A stretch of DNA of 64,000 nucleotides from the NCBI GenBank assembly GCA_032716605.1, contig CM064560.1, positions 15,386,567 through 15,450,566 of the forward strand, given 5' to 3'. The position numbers and the translations under genes were made by a program. The DNA comes from Paralithodes platypus (Eukaryota; Arthropoda; Malacostraca; Decapoda; Lithodidae). Positions 30,971-42,839 of this stretch are shown here, piece after piece. Below the pieces are notes generated by a model. That model saw only the letters and a list, made by a program, of their open reading frames with translations. It was not told the DNA's origin and searched no databases. Position 1 is the first letter of the stretch; each line of letters begins with the position of its first letter.

Positions 30971-32222
30971 CTCTTTCCGCGGTTGGGTGCCAGTGTGCTC
31001 CGCTTCATTCTTCATATGCTCCCTTCTAGTGAGTCCTTACTCATTTGTAGATTAGCTAGCACAGGCTACCCCATTGGTACGCCCTCAGGAAGTGTTATAA
31101 TAGGGTACTTTGTACAGGCGCTTCGTGTCCACCAAGGATCTACGCACCATGTATTTTTATGTTATTGTCATATGAGCCTTAGCTGTTGCTTAACTAATTA
31201 GTTAGGAGGCTACTTCAACGCAGGATTATGCTTCAGGCCGTCTCTATGAGGCAGTTGCATTATTGTTTTTAGCAGACGCTCTGGTTTTTAAGGGTTGCCA
31301 CACGTGGTGTGGAACCTTCCAGAGTCCGGGTCTGCGCGTGGGCCCCTCTCGTGGGCCTCTTCACCATGTGCTGCGGCTGCTAGGTCTTCAGGGGTTGGAG
31401 GGCTGCCGTTTTGCTGCCGTTTCTACAAGCCTCATGGCCAGCCTCAGTAGGGGTCTCCGGGTAAGGCTAGGAGTTATTATTTGATAAATAATATTGTTCC
31501 ATGTATGTCATAGCCTATTGTGTTTCCCTGAGTTTTCATGTGAGAGTTTACATGTTTAGAGGGAATCAGGAGACGTCCTGTTGGTGTTGGTTTTTTGGGG
31601 GTGTCTGACTTTCACAGATAAGTCAACACCTCTGAAAAATTTTGGTTCGTTTTTCTGGCAGCTTTCAAAGCCAGCTGCCCATTTCTCATCCTGCGGACGA
31701 GTAGGGAACTTACCAAATGTCCCGGCGTGGTATACTAAACCATGAACTTCCCAGCGGAAATGCGATTTAAGGGAATAACTCGGCCCGCCGAGTGAACTCG
31801 CCCTGACCGATAGCCTCACACGGCAACTTAGTACGCCCGGCGCACAGTTCATTGGTAACACTGACTAAATATTCAACTTACAAGAATGCGTGATCTTTTA
31901 CTATCTCTCTAGACCAAATAGTCATTGATAGTAGAACGCTTGAGGTCGTCAAGGGCCAGTGACACCTTTGTCACAGGTAAGCAGTTCAAAGACTCAGAGA
32001 AACCTAATAGATTCTCTGAGTCAAGTCCAGCAGAAGGTTAGAGTAGCAGTGGCTATAGCTAATTTTCCGGCGGACTTGAGGTAGGATGTGTTAACACCTC
32101 TCAGCTTATCCTTATGAGCATTGATTCCTGGAAATTTCTATTTCCAGATAGCAACACTTTAGTAGCAGTACCGGCGGCAGTTGGGTGAGCCGATTACGGC
32201 ACAGGGGGGTCCTAACTCCATC

Positions 32223-35200
32223 ATGCCTCGGTTTGACTTGTGCGCTACTCCTACCTGCTCTCTATTACCAGATTTTGCACACAAATTATGTATAAAATGT
32301 GTTAAGTGCCTCGATCTTTCACGAGGATTATGGGTGTCGAAACGATGCGCCGTGTGCTCAGAACTAAGAGCGGCGCTATTCGACAAGAGAGACCTTTCAT
32401 GCCTTGCGGCTTTCAAAGAGATAAAAAACTTATTTAACGGGTACGCAAAGGACGTAGCCCATAAAGCACTACGCTGTGACGATGAGGCCCTGTGGGATCA
32501 TCTAGTAATAAAATCTCCTTTAGTAAAATCAACTCCGGCCAAGTCAAGTAAACTAAAATCGAAAAATAAAGTCTTATCTAAAGCACTGGTGAGTAGTAAT
32601 AGTAGCGACAGTGAGAGTGCCGAGGAGACCCCCCCCCTGACCGGTCAAAGAGAAGACGGTCCCCTTCCCCGAGTACTAAGTCTCGGTCGAGATCACGGTC
32701 CCCCCATAGACAATCCCGCCATTCTTCAGTTGAGTCTTCTAGATCGACGAAACGGCGGAGGGAGGATTCAGATTCTTCGACACAACAATCTAGTTCAGGA
32801 CAAAGTAGTGCAGGACATAAACGTGCCCGCAAGGATGTCACGAAGCCGCGTCACCAGTCTACGCCGGGGTCGCGGCCACTTCCCTCCGCCTCTACCTCCA
32901 CATCACAAAGATCGGAGGTAGGAGCGGAGGGGACTGAGTCGAGTCCTAGGGAGGTGGATAGTCAGTCCTTAAGTGAACCACATGACTTTACTTTTGCAAT
33001 ACCTAAGCTAAATTATGTAGCACGTAGAGCTCCTACGATTGTGTCGAATAGGGTTTTAGCCGAGAACTATGGGGGTTCACAAGCCTGCTCACGTCAAAGT
33101 TATAATGACTCTCAGGTAATACCGGACACCCAACCACCTGCAGGACAGGACAGGGGAGTCTGGAGACAATCACCCTCACAGCTAAATCCCTCTAGTGATA
33201 ATCAGACCATGACGGGGGAGAATACTAACTTAGAAGCCCTCCCCTCGTCTGTCCCAGATCTCATTTGGCCACCGGATAACCAGGTACCTGAAAACCGGCA
33301 ACAAACGCCAGAAGTAATAGGCTTACCCGGAGAGCAGGAGGACATGGATCTGTCCTCGGCTCAACAAGTGAACAATGAGGAGGAATACGAAGGGAGCTCT
33401 CAATCCTCTACACACACAGTAAATGTGTGACTACAGACGAACTGAATGCAATTTTACATAAAATTATGCAACAGTATGTTCCTACTACCTCAGGTCCTTC
33501 CACCAGTACCCCGGTAGCTCCCCCGAATGACTCTACGGTAAGACCTTTACAGCCTACCAGCATTAAATCTCCCCAAGCTTTTTTTCCTCCTCTTAACGTA
33601 AATCCGGCATCAGCCACGGCATGTAGCACGATAGTGCCTGCCTCCTTGATTACCTCTAAGGTCCATGTAATCACGGATGTTACTCCTCCCCCTCTGGATA
33701 AACTCCCACAGAGGAGAGGCCCTATGCCTCTCCTGTACGGGCCAGATTGCTCGTGGATTCCGGCGATAGCGCAGAAACTACATATGGCACAGCAGACCGT
33801 GTCGGGGGAGCTCCCGGTCCCTAGTGAATGGACCATCGAGGTAAGTAAGAGTAAGAAACTAAGAGCCAAAGATGTAGAAAGAAAGCTATTGGATGTTACT
33901 ATTAAGGCAATACCCAATGTATACAGTGCTGATTTTTTCGTATACTCTGCATCACCGGCTTTACCTCCCGCCTCAGCTGCACGACTTTTCGCAGACTGGG
34001 CAAGATTGGACGGCATGAACGACATAAAGTCCCTCAATGCACTGACACCAGAACTGGAAACAGTTCCGGCGCTCGATCTAGGCCACAGTCCAGTCCTGCA
34101 GGTGGGGCAGGTAGGTACGGGTCCGTGGGTTGACTGGGAAATAGAGGCGCACCAATTCGCAGTCACCATTACCTCGAAATCCTCCCATCAGAACCCCCAA
34201 GAGAACCACTTATGGGCCTCACTATCAGTTAATAAGGCCGGAGGGGTGTCGCCGGCTTTGTTTGACTTCTTGGCAGCCCCCAAACTCGTACTTTACGAAT
34301 TGAACGACCCCTTTTGTACTCCTCCTCCGGCCCACTTGGACAGAGATTTCATCATTTCAAGTTACGTAGTAAGGCACTTAGACTATTTTCCCAATATCTA
34401 GTAAGTCGCCAGATTGCCCAGTCACTCACGAGAACCGTTACGGCCATCTCAGATCAGAATGTATGGAAGGCCACGGAACTATCACGCTGGCTTCTGCTAC
34501 AAAACTCCATTCAGTCCTTAAGTGATATAAGAATAGCTAACATGGAGGCGGTCAGAGCACGTCAGGACTTAAAGGTGGGGGTGCATGGGATGGGTTGAGG
34601 TAAACATGGACAAATAATCGCCAACCTGCATATAATTATCTTGTAAAATGCAATGTCACTGAAATCATTATTAACAATGGTATAAAGGATTTTGTGGATC
34701 GTCGATACTGGGCCTGTGACGTCACACCAGTATCCTTATCCTAGACTGGATGGTGGACTTACACACTTGTGACGTCACAGGTCCGGTATAGACGATCCAC
34801 AAAATCCTTTATACCATTGTTAATAATTATTTCAGTGCCATTGCATTTTGCAAGATAATTATGTACAGCTTGGCGATTATCATTCCATGTTTATCTCAAC
34901 CCATGCACCCCCACCTTTAAGAGTATACCTAGTAAAGAAGTTGCCGGGAGATGTAGGTCGCCGGGCAATACTTTCCCCAGTATTAACTGCCTCACTACTT
35001 AATCAGGATACATGGAGTGCAGTATTCAATATAGTAGATGTTCTAAGGCAGAGTTCCTCCCAGCCTAGGAAGGAGCCCTTTAAGAAACCGTACTCTAAAC
35101 CTAAAGGCGGTAATAAGCCTCAAGCTCCTATTGCTAAACAGTCCTTTCGGGACCCCAGAGCTCCCCAACAGCAGGGAGGTACTCAGCACAAACACAGGCA

Positions 35201-35321
35201 GGGTAAACACTCAGGCAAGTGGGATAACAAAGGTAAGTCTCACAACAAGCCACACCAGGGATCGAAGTCTGCTAAAACCAGCCAGCCGTCTCGTTCCACT
35301 ACACCACCACCAAAAAACTAG
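32223..35321 (+). pseudogene. DIRS gag-like ORF, frameshifted and interrupted
   Basis: Starts at ATG 32223 (MPRFDLCATPTCSLLPDF), with a Cys-rich head (CIKCVKCLDLSRG, CAVC). A frame change falls in a 9-C run at 32629-32637. After it the other frame gives an Arg/Ser-rich stretch and continues through EPHDFTFAIPKLNYVARRAP (32990) to about 33430. Another frame carries 33427-34401 (Pro-rich, then NDIKSLNALTPEL). A further change near 34330 leads to SRWLLLQNSIQSLSDIRIAN, and the palindromic insert follows codons RQDL. After the insert RVYLVKKLPGD resumes the protein to a basic, Gln/Lys-rich C-terminus ending KTSQPSRSTTPPPKN at 35321. DIRS gag products bind the element RNA in the particle. No zinc knuckle of CCHC form was seen. 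Confidence 0.8.
34569..34920. mobile_element. Near-perfect palindromic TTAA element in DIRS gag
   Basis: 352 bp bounded by TTAA on both sides, with arms of about 150 bp. Ends AGGTGGGGGTGCATGGG and its mirror. The arms include ATAATTATCTTGxAAAATGC and AACAATGGTATAAAGG-type blocks and meet around GTGACGTCAC pairs. Removing it rejoins the gag codons in frame. Confidence 0.88.
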
Positions 35322-35329
35322 TCAGTCAC

Positions 35330-37290
35330 ACTCTCTCTCCCGGGGCCTATCGCGGGAGAGTTAGATCCGAGAGCAGTCCCGGCGAACAGACCCAGTACAG
35401 AAACTGGGTCGTTCCAGGCATGCTGCAGGGCCTGGCCCCGACGAACGTGGGCCCGGACAGTGGTAAGCAAGGGCATCACTTGGCGGTGGCTCCGACGACC
35501 TCGTTTACGTCAAACTCAAGAGTTCAATCATGTTTCTTTTGAGATGGAGTCACTTGTCCAAGAAATGATCACCAAGCATGTCATTGTCCCGGTAATCCAA
35601 CTTGCCATGATTTCACCTCCAGACTTTTTCTCATGCCAAAGAGGGACAGTGTGCAGATGCGACCAGTAGTAGATCTCTCGTATCTGAACACTCATATTCA
35701 CAATTTACCCTTCAGGATGCTTAGGCCTACAGTGAATCAAATCAGGCTCACACTTCCGCCGCAAGGTTGGATGTGCTCCCTAGACCTGAAAGATGCCTAT
35801 TGGCATGTCCCCATAAACAAACGGTTCCAAAAATTCCTCGCCTTGAGGATCAGACAAGAGACTTAAGTCTTTCAGAGATTACCCTTCGGGTTGAACCTGG
35901 CACCAAGAATCTTTACAAAATTAGTCCGGCAAGCCCTTATATCTTTATTAGCTCAAGGGATCAAGGTGATGTGGTATCTAGACGACTGGCTGGTAGTGGC
36001 AGAGTCAGAGTTTATGCCAGAGTCATGTAAACAAAGTCATAAATCATGTACAGACCCTAGGGTTCAAGGTCAACTTGGCAAAGTATCTCCTTGTACCCAC
36101 AAGGGAAATCCAATGGATAGGGCTGGTCTGGGATACGGCCAATCAGAGCGTGGACAATCGCAACAGATTTCGCAGGAAACCGTTTCGTTTTCTCCACAGT
36201 CTGAATACGACGAGAACGACATGGGAGTCCCTGGTCGGTTCTCTCAATTGGATCCAATTAACTGTGAAGTTGGGCCGGCTGAAAGTAAAGAGGTTAATCA
36301 TGGAAGGCAACAAATTCTTCCCGCTTTTGCCGGCGGGAAAATTATGGACCATTCCTCCATTAATTCACAACTTACTGTCGGTTTGGGCGAAGAAGGAAAT
36401 ATTGCACTCAATAATGATGTGGGTTTCTCCTCCGCCTACGGTATGGGCAGACAGATGCTTCAGGGACAATAGGCTGGGGTTATCAGTCAAGCCTAGGCCA
36501 CCAGGGCCAAGTCTTTGGTCCCCAGACATGAACTTTCATATAAACCAACAAGAGCTCTTAGTCCCACTATTTTTCCTACAAACTCACGGCTCTGGTGGTG
36601 TAATGGTTAAGGTGGCAAAAATCTGTGTGTGATAACCCGGGTTCGAATCCCGGTGGATCATATATACTTTAATTAATTTCATTGGGGGTGTTTGGTGTTG
36701 TGGTGAAATTAATAAAATAAAGATTAAAGGGGAAGTCAATTGCGTTTCGAATGGACAACTTGAATGCGGTACACTGCATTCAAAAGCAAGGGTCAACAAG
36801 GTCTCGGAGGTTGCTGGAATTGTCAGAACAGATTTTTGCTCTAGCCAAATCGCTGAGCATTCATCTGCATGCATCTTATCTCCCGGGCATAGCACACGTC
36901 TGGGCAGACGCTCTGTCCCGGAGACAGAGCACCTCAGTAGAATGGGCAATCAGACAAAATATCCTCAACAAGATGATTGCAGAGCCATACCGTCCACAAG
37001 TGTGTCAGAAGGGAACCACAGACTTCCTCTCTACCTAACCCACCGGGAGATAACCTCGGCGGGAGGTCCCAACGCATTATCAGAGGACTGGAACAAGTGG
37101 ACTTCCATCTATCTTTTTCCTCCTCCAGACGCTTCACTCATGTGTCAAGTAGTTCAAACTACGGGGTTATCGAGGCCTAGTTTCGATGATCGCGCCACTA
37201 TGGCCGGCTCAGTTGTGGTATCACCAATTGAAGACATGGTGCGAGAACCCGGTATTACTCCCGGTCTCGTCCTTTTACTTTGAAACAATT
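35330..37290 (+). pseudogene. DIRS reverse transcriptase and RNase H, frameshifted
   Basis: RT landmarks are spread over three frames: MRPVVDLSYLNTHI (35650), GWMCSLDLKDAYWHVPINKR (35765, catalytic Asp in LDLKDAYW), SGLNLAPRIFTKLVRQAL (35890) and VMWYLDDWLVVAE (35970, the YLDD box with both Asp). Frame changes fall near 35630, 35865 and 36020. RNase H follows from about 36420 (VWADRCF) to NQQELLVPLFFLQ, where a SINE interrupts. It resumes with RMDNLNAVHCIQKQG and HVWADALSRR. The part after it (HRLPLYLTHREI, then EDWNKWTSIYLFPPPD) is a conserved DIRS segment downstream of RNase H. A separate methyltransferase domain, found in some DIRS, was not recognised. Confidence 0.85.
36591..36726 (+). 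mobile_element. tRNA-like SINE inside DIRS RNase H
   Basis: CTGGTGGTGTAATGGTTAAG (A box) and CCCGGGTTCGAATCCCGG (T-arm and B box) are followed by about 60 bp of AT-rich tail ending AATAAAATAAAGAT. It interrupts the RNase H codons after LFFLQTHG. Its head resembles the tRNA-like sequence at 59298-59372. Confidence 0.8.
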
Positions 37291-37322
37291 GGCAACCTAA
37301 AGACCTCGCTGACTTTTGCCTT

Positions 37323-38294
37323 ATGGACATTCAAAATGCCAAATGGCTAACCCAGTATGCAGAGAGTGTTACAAACAAATTTCTTAATTTGTATACTATG
37401 TCCACCAGCAGACAGTACCAATCACATTGGAAAACATGCACAACCTGGATAGTGGAGACAGCACAAACAGACGCCTCAGTGGCTCTCATTTTTAAGTACC
37501 TAGATTATTTGTTTGCACAAAATGCTTCTCAGTAGTGACCCTAAAGAATCACTTGTCAGCTATTAGAAACCCCTTTTATGACCTCGCTGGTCTATCCATA
37601 CCACAGGCAGAAGAAACAGGCTTCATGTTTCAAGCTACACCCACCACCACACCAGCTCATGCCTACCTGGTCGCTTGACAAAGCCTTATCATTGCTTCAC
37701 TCCCACAAATATAACCATGCGCCGGATTTTGATTCAGTATTAAAGAAGGCTGTGTTCCTGATGGCTTTAGCGACAGGAAACAGAGTATCGGAGCTAGCGG
37801 CGATGAGCAACGAACCCAACTGCCTTAGGTTTGGGAGACTGAACGAACAGGTACAAATCGCTCCGTCTCCCACGTTCATTGCAAAGAATGAACACTGTGA
37901 TCATGTATTCTCAGAATATACTGTTCCGGCGCTTAAAAGAGGACACACACACCATCTTTTATGCCCGGTACAAGCTTTACTTAAGCTTATGAGGGTAGCA
38001 CAACCTCGACAACCAAGCTTCCTATGGGTCCACTGGACAGGGAATCGCATCACGAGACGGAAATTAGCTTCTTTACTCTTACATGTAATCAGGGAAAGTA
38101 ATCCCGGCATAATGGGCAGAGCTCATGATATAAGAAAGTGGACAGTATCTCTTAGATTCATGCAAAATTATTCAGTGGACGACATAGCTAACACAAAGCT
38201 GTGGGCAGCCAACAATACTTTCTTGATGCGATACCTGTCGGTGGCCCTGGATAAACCAAAACTAACCTGTGTGGCATTACGGCAATGGGTCTAG
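37323..38294 (+). pseudogene. DIRS tyrosine recombinase, catalytic domain intact, N-terminus frameshifted
   Basis: 37323-37535 encodes the N-terminal core-binding part (TMSTSRQYQSHWKTCTTWIV). Stops near 37535 and 37565 separate it from the catalytic domain, open from 37578 to 38294. In that ORF the recombinase tetrad is visible: Arg69 in TGNRVSEL, His183 and Arg186 in AHDIRKW, Trp209, and nucleophile Tyr219 in FLMRYL. Such recombinases insert the circular DNA copy at short homologies. A 12-G run lies shortly after the stop (about 38350), and AATAAA at 38741 could serve polyadenylation. Spacing of the tetrad residues matches the family. Confidence 0.88.
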
Positions 38295-38829
38295 TAGTCC
38301 ATGTGCTATTACTAATTAAGTATGTGTTAATCTTAAAAGGTGAAAAGGAGGGGGGGGGGGGGTTGCTAGATAGCTCAAAGACCCCTAGAACCCTCTGCCG
38401 GATATTGTGATGAGTTCACGAGCTGTGATACTTAATAGTCGAGCTGGTTCTACAGCTCAAGATTTTATTTTATTTTGATATATATATATCAGTACAGCTA
38501 TATAGTATAAACAAGATGTACAAACAATTATAGAATGTACAAATAGTTTTAAGGCCAGTATATAATCCAAAGTATTATAGGTCGGTACCTGTTTGAAAAG
38601 GAATAAGAATATGTCACTAAGCAAACTTTTAGACAGATCGCAGAGTGCAAATCCAGTCAACTATAAGCAGATCTTCTTTGAAGTAACGCACTGCTTCCCC
38701 TTTTCCATTTTATAAACATTGTATGTAAACAATAAAGACTTAAATTGTTATACGGATTCTTTGTCTCTACCTGAGGTAATTTGTTAGTGTGTTGATATTG
38801 TCACGAATGTCCCCCTCCAGTCTTAAGAT

Positions 38830-38950
38830 ATCAGGCATATCGTCAATGATGGAGGGGCCACTAATAAAATATAAGTTTGATTCCCGGAGGGAAGAAAGAA
38901 AACTTAATATTTAGTAGGGCCCCGTAATCATTGATGATGTAGGGCCCTCC
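38830..38950. repeat. DIRS internal complementary region
   Basis: Its first part, CATATCGTCAATGATGGAGG-GGCCACTAATA, is the complement of the left tip. Its second part, from TTTGATTCCCGGAGGGAAGA to GTAATCATTGATGAT, is the complement of the right tip. Joining both ends is the role this region has in the DIRS circle model. Confidence 0.9.
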
Positions 38951-39006
38951 TGTCCATCCCCTTCCCATTCGCTTGATGTCTTGAGGTGAATCTTAATATG
39001 TCAGTG

Positions 39007-39345
39007 AAGAAGGAATGGCGGCTCAGGGAGCAGCGGCAAGGAACCCCACACAAGAAATCCACGAGATGGAAAGCTATAGTATAACAATTATTAAGTATAT
39101 TTTTCTTTTTTATATTTTACGAAGGTTTTTTTCGTAGAGAGTACCCAATCATAAGACGATTCCATAAGAGAATAAGCGTTACCCTTATGACTGATACTTC
39201 GTTCTTCCCCGCGGCGGTAGATTCAAACTGGCTACCGCGGGCGCTTGAATGGAGGCTATTATACTAATAGGCAAATCGTCAATGATTACTGGGCCCCTAC
39301 TAAATATTAGGTTTTCTTTCTTCCCTCCGGGAATCAAACCTATAA
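39007..39345. repeat. DIRS right inverted terminal repeat
   Basis: Mirror of the left repeat, plus about 70 bp of extra outer sequence (TTTCTTCCCTCCGGGAATC) whose complement occurs in the internal region. Confidence 0.9.
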
Positions 39346-39471
39346 TTTAGACTTTTTGTGTCAATTAGGTGTCTACTTTTTTTCCTGGGGAGCGATAGCG
39401 AGCCTGTAATTTAAGAGGAACCGGCCTTCGGCCTGGACATTTTTCTATTGGAAAATATACAAATATATCTT

Positions 39472-41122
39472 GAAGGAGGGCCTACTATAGTCTATTGAAG
39501 GAGGGTCTACTATAGTCTATTGAAGGAGGGCCTACTATAGTCTATTGAAGGAGGGCCTACTATAGTCTATTGAAGGAGGGTCTACTATAGTCTATTGAAG
39601 GAGGGTCTACTATAGTCTATTGAAGGAGGGTCTACTATAGTCTATTGAAGGAGGGTCTACTATAGTCTATTGAAGGAGGGTCTACTATAGTCTATTGAAG
39701 GAGGGTCTACTATAGTCTATTGAAGGAGGGTCTACTATAGTCTATTGAAGGAGGGCCTACTATAGTCTATTGAAGGAGGGCCTACTATAGTCTATTGAAG
39801 GAGGGCCTACTATAGTCTATTGAAGGAGGGTCTACTATAGTCTATTGAAGGAGGGTCTACTATAGTCTATTGAAGGAGGGTCTACTATAGTCTATTGAAG
39901 GAGGGTCTACTATAGTCTATTGAAGGAGGGTCTACTATAGTCTATTGAAGGAGGGTCTACTATAGTCTATTGAAGGAGGGTCTACTATAGTCTATTGAAG
40001 GAGGGTCTACTATAGTCTATTGAAGGAGGGTCTACTATAGTCTATTGAAGGAGGGTCTACTATAGTCTATTGAAGGAGGGCCTACTATAGTCTATTGAAG
40101 GAGGGTCTACTATAGTCTATTGAAGGAGGGTCTACTATAGTCTATTGAAGGAGGGCCTACTATAGTCTATTGAAGGAGGGTCTACTATAGTCTATTGAAG
40201 GAGGGCCTACTATAGTCTATTGAAGGAGGGTCTACTATAGTCTATTGAAGGAGGGTCTACTATAGTCTATTGAAGGAGGGCCTACTATAGTCTATTGAAG
40301 GAGGGTCTACTATAGTCTATTGAAGGAGGGTCTACTATAGTCTATTGAAGGAGGGCCTACTATAGTCTATTGAAGGAGGGTCTACTATAGTCTATTGAAG
40401 GAGGGCCTACTATAGTCTATTGAAGGAGGGTCTACTATAGTCTATTGAAGGAGGGTCTACTATAGTCTATTGAAGGAGGGCCTACTATAGTCTATTGAAG
40501 GAGGGTCTACTATAGTCTATTGAAGGAGGGTCTACTATAGTCTATTGAAGGAGGGTCTACTATAGTCTATTGAAGGAGGGTCTACTATAGTCTATTGAAG
40601 GAGGGTCTACTATAGTCTATTGAAGGAGGGTCTACTATAGTCTATTGAAGGAGGGTCTACTATAGTCTATTGAAGGAGGGCCTACTATAGTCTATTGAAG
40701 GAGGGTCTACTATAGTCTATTGAAGGAGGGCCTACTATAGTCTATTGAAGGAGGGCCTACTATAGTCTATTGAAGGAGGGCCTACTATAGTCTATTGAAG
40801 GAGGGTCTACTATAGTCTATTGAAGGAGGGTCTACTATAGTCTATTGAAGGAGGGCCTACTATAGTCTATTGAAGGAGGGCCTACTATAGTCTATTGAAG
40901 GAGGGCCTACTATAGTCTATTGAAGGAGGGCCTACTATAGTCTATTGAAGGAGGGCCTACTATAGTCTATTGAAGGAGGGCCTACTATAGTCTATTGAAA
41001 GAGGGCCTACTATAGTCTATTGAAGGAGGGCCTACTATAGTCTATTGAAGGAGGGCCTACTATAGTCTATTGAAGGAGGGTCTACTATAGTCTATTGAAG
41101 GAGGGCCTACTATAGTCTATTC
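39472..41122. repeat. 25-bp minisatellite, about 66 copies
   Basis: Unit TTGAAGGAGGGxCTA plus CTATAGTCTA. Copies carry C or T at one position (GGGCCTA or GGGTCTA) in a non-random mosaic, with one GAAAGAGGG variant near 40998. The first 15 bp are M1 sequence; the last 10 are the tip of the inverted element that follows. Confidence 0.97.
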
Positions 41123-41333
41123 GATGTAAGTAGGCGAGAAATAATGACCTCTATCCTCTGTAACTCAAAAAGGGCTAGGGCAAATGGGCTGTAAATTTAC
41201 ACATCTATTCTTGACTGACTAGTCCCTAATGGTATACCTGTTAGCACAATTACTATAGCCGTTTTGGAGTTACGAGGTACAGAGTCAAGATGTTTCACCT
41301 ACTTACAGCGAATAGACTATAGAAGACGATTGC
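41110..41333. mobile_element. Short inverted-repeat element after the array
   Basis: About 220 bp with mirrored ends: CTATAGTCTATTCG, then TGTAAGTAGG on the left; CCTACTTACAGCG-AATAGACTATAG on the right. The interior is non-coding. Confidence 0.75.
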
Positions 41334-41459
41334 AACTAACAGGCATTAAACTACCTCACTTATCTCTTTTTACTGCCATATATCCTTCTTAAGCTGCATA
41401 TATCGTCTAAATATAGCTGCATAAAATTACAAAAACATCGCCGGTACTGAAGGTGTTAA
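41333..41459. mobile_element. M2 MITE, right half
   Basis: CCTTCTTAAGCTGCATATAT, CGTCTAAATATAGCTGC and ATCGCCGGTACTGAAGGTG-TTAA match the M2 right end. Confidence 0.75.
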
Positions 41460-41790
41460 GGGGATTTTGTTTTTAGTTTACTCCCTAGACATCTAATAAG
41501 CTTAAAAAGATAGCTCCATTATCCCCCTTCAAGATAAATGTGTATATTCTTTGGTAGACAAATGTCCCGGTCCAAGGCTGGTTCCTCCTAAATTATAGGG
41601 TCGCTATCGCTCGCCAGGAAAAATTGACACCTAAGTGGCACGAAAGGTCTTAAGATTGAGATAAATGAGGGGCGTCTTGAAATCACAAAACTATTGGGGC
41701 GAACGTCTTAAAATCTTAAAACTAATTGGACTAAACATGAGGGAGAGGGGGGTCCAGAAAAAACCCTCTTAAGTGAAAATCTGCCCTAAA
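41456..41790 (-). mobile_element. M1 MITE copy
   Basis: Minus orientation, TTAAGGGGATTTTG start, internal M1 blocks present, ending in the AAATCTGCCCTxAA variant. Confidence 0.8.
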
Positions 41791-41869
41791 AGGCCACTCT
41801 ACTGATGATGTTTCCTAGTTATGTCTAAACAAGAATAGTTGATATTCTTGTGGAAGATTGTGATACAAT

Positions 41870-42830
41870 AGAGAGATGGAGGAAGAAACTGGGTCTTGGA
41901 AGCGTTGAAAGTAACAAGATTTGCTATGCCCCAACCAGAAATAATTGTGGCCTAGCCACATTTGTTTAGGAGTGCTTGCATGCTAGGTTGATGTGAAAAT
42001 TAGTTGAATAGTGTAAGGTAGAGTCATCAGCATATGAGTGGATAGGACTAGAGGTAGGCCTACTGTTGAGGAGATAATTGATTAATTGATAAATATTTGA
42101 AAGAGAATTGGAGACAGGACAGAACCCTGAGGAACACCAGAGTTGATAAGTTGAGGAAGTGAACGATGGCCGTCAACAACCGCAGCTATGGAGTGGTCTG
42201 AAAGGAAATTAGAGACAAAGGCACAGATAGAGGGATAGAAACCGAAGGAGGGTAGTTTGGAAATTAAAGACTTGTGCCAGACTTTATCGAAGGCTTTCGA
42301 TATGTCTAGAGTAATAGAGAAAGTCTCACTGAAGTCCCGAAAGGAGGACGACCAGGAGTTAGTAAGCAAGAAGGTCACCAGTAGAGCGGTACTTAAGGAA
42401 ACCGTACTGATGATCTGAAAGTAGATTATGGGAAGATTAATGCTTAAGAAATTTTGAGTTGAGAATAGTTTCAAAAACTTTAGAGATGCAAGAAATGAGA
42501 GCAATTGGACGATAGTTGGAGGGTTGAGAGCAGTCACCCTTCTTTGGGACATTTTGAAGAAGATCAAACTTCCAGCATGAAGGAAAGAGATTAGAGGATA
42601 TACAGAGCAGAAAGAGTTTGCCTTGGCAGGGAGTCAACACGGAAGAACAGGTTTTGAGCACAACAGCCAACACGAGGAACACCATCCGGTCCGCACGCCT
42701 TCTTCGTATTAATCCTAGAGAGGGCCGAGAGTACATCCTTAGAAGAGTTTATGATATTAGGCATAAGTGAGAGGTGGGTGGAGAGGGAGGAATAGCACTG
42801 GAATCATCCAAGTGCGGCCTCTCTCGAAGA
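41870..42830 (-). pseudogene. LINE RT (Jockey-like), palm region
   Basis: Minus strand from 42740: KACGPDGVP-type residues, then PKKGDCSQPSNYRPIALISC, SKVFETILNSKFLKH, LDISKAFDKVWHKSLISKLP (motif A with Asp), NSGVPQGSVLSPILFQIFIN (motif B), and near 42030 SYADDSTL-type residues (motif C). Frames change at about 42450, 42400 and 42080. It is the best preserved of the three members of this LINE family here. Confidence 0.85.
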
Positions 42831-42839
42831 TTTATTGGT

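Larger units (their letters stand above)
30673..39345 (+). mobile_element. DIRS1-like tyrosine-recombinase retrotransposon, 8.7 kb
   Basis: The layout is that of DIRS elements: inverted terminal repeats (30673-30970 and 39007-39345), gag-like region, RT plus RNase H, tyrosine recombinase, and an internal complementary region (38830-38950) next to the right terminal repeat. Two later insertions lengthen it: a palindromic TTAA element (34569-34920) and a tRNA-like SINE (36591-36726). Frames are broken in several places, so it is defective. DIRS elements replicate through circular intermediates and integrate by recombination without a target duplication, consistent with the clean break in the M1 host. 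Confidence 0.92.
30542..39480 (+). mobile_element. M1 MITE carrying the DIRS element
   Basis: M1 sequence at 30542-30672 stops after ATATCAATATT. It resumes at about 39346 (AGACTTTTTGTGTCAATTAG) through the GAGCGATAGCGAGCC and CCGGCCTTCGGCC blocks to ATCTTGAAGGAGGG, where the 25-bp array starts. Confidence 0.8.

Noticed and set aside
31556..31861. Minus-strand 101-codon frame in the DIRS leader
   Set aside because: Lies in the untranslated left part of DIRS with no similarity to known DIRS products.
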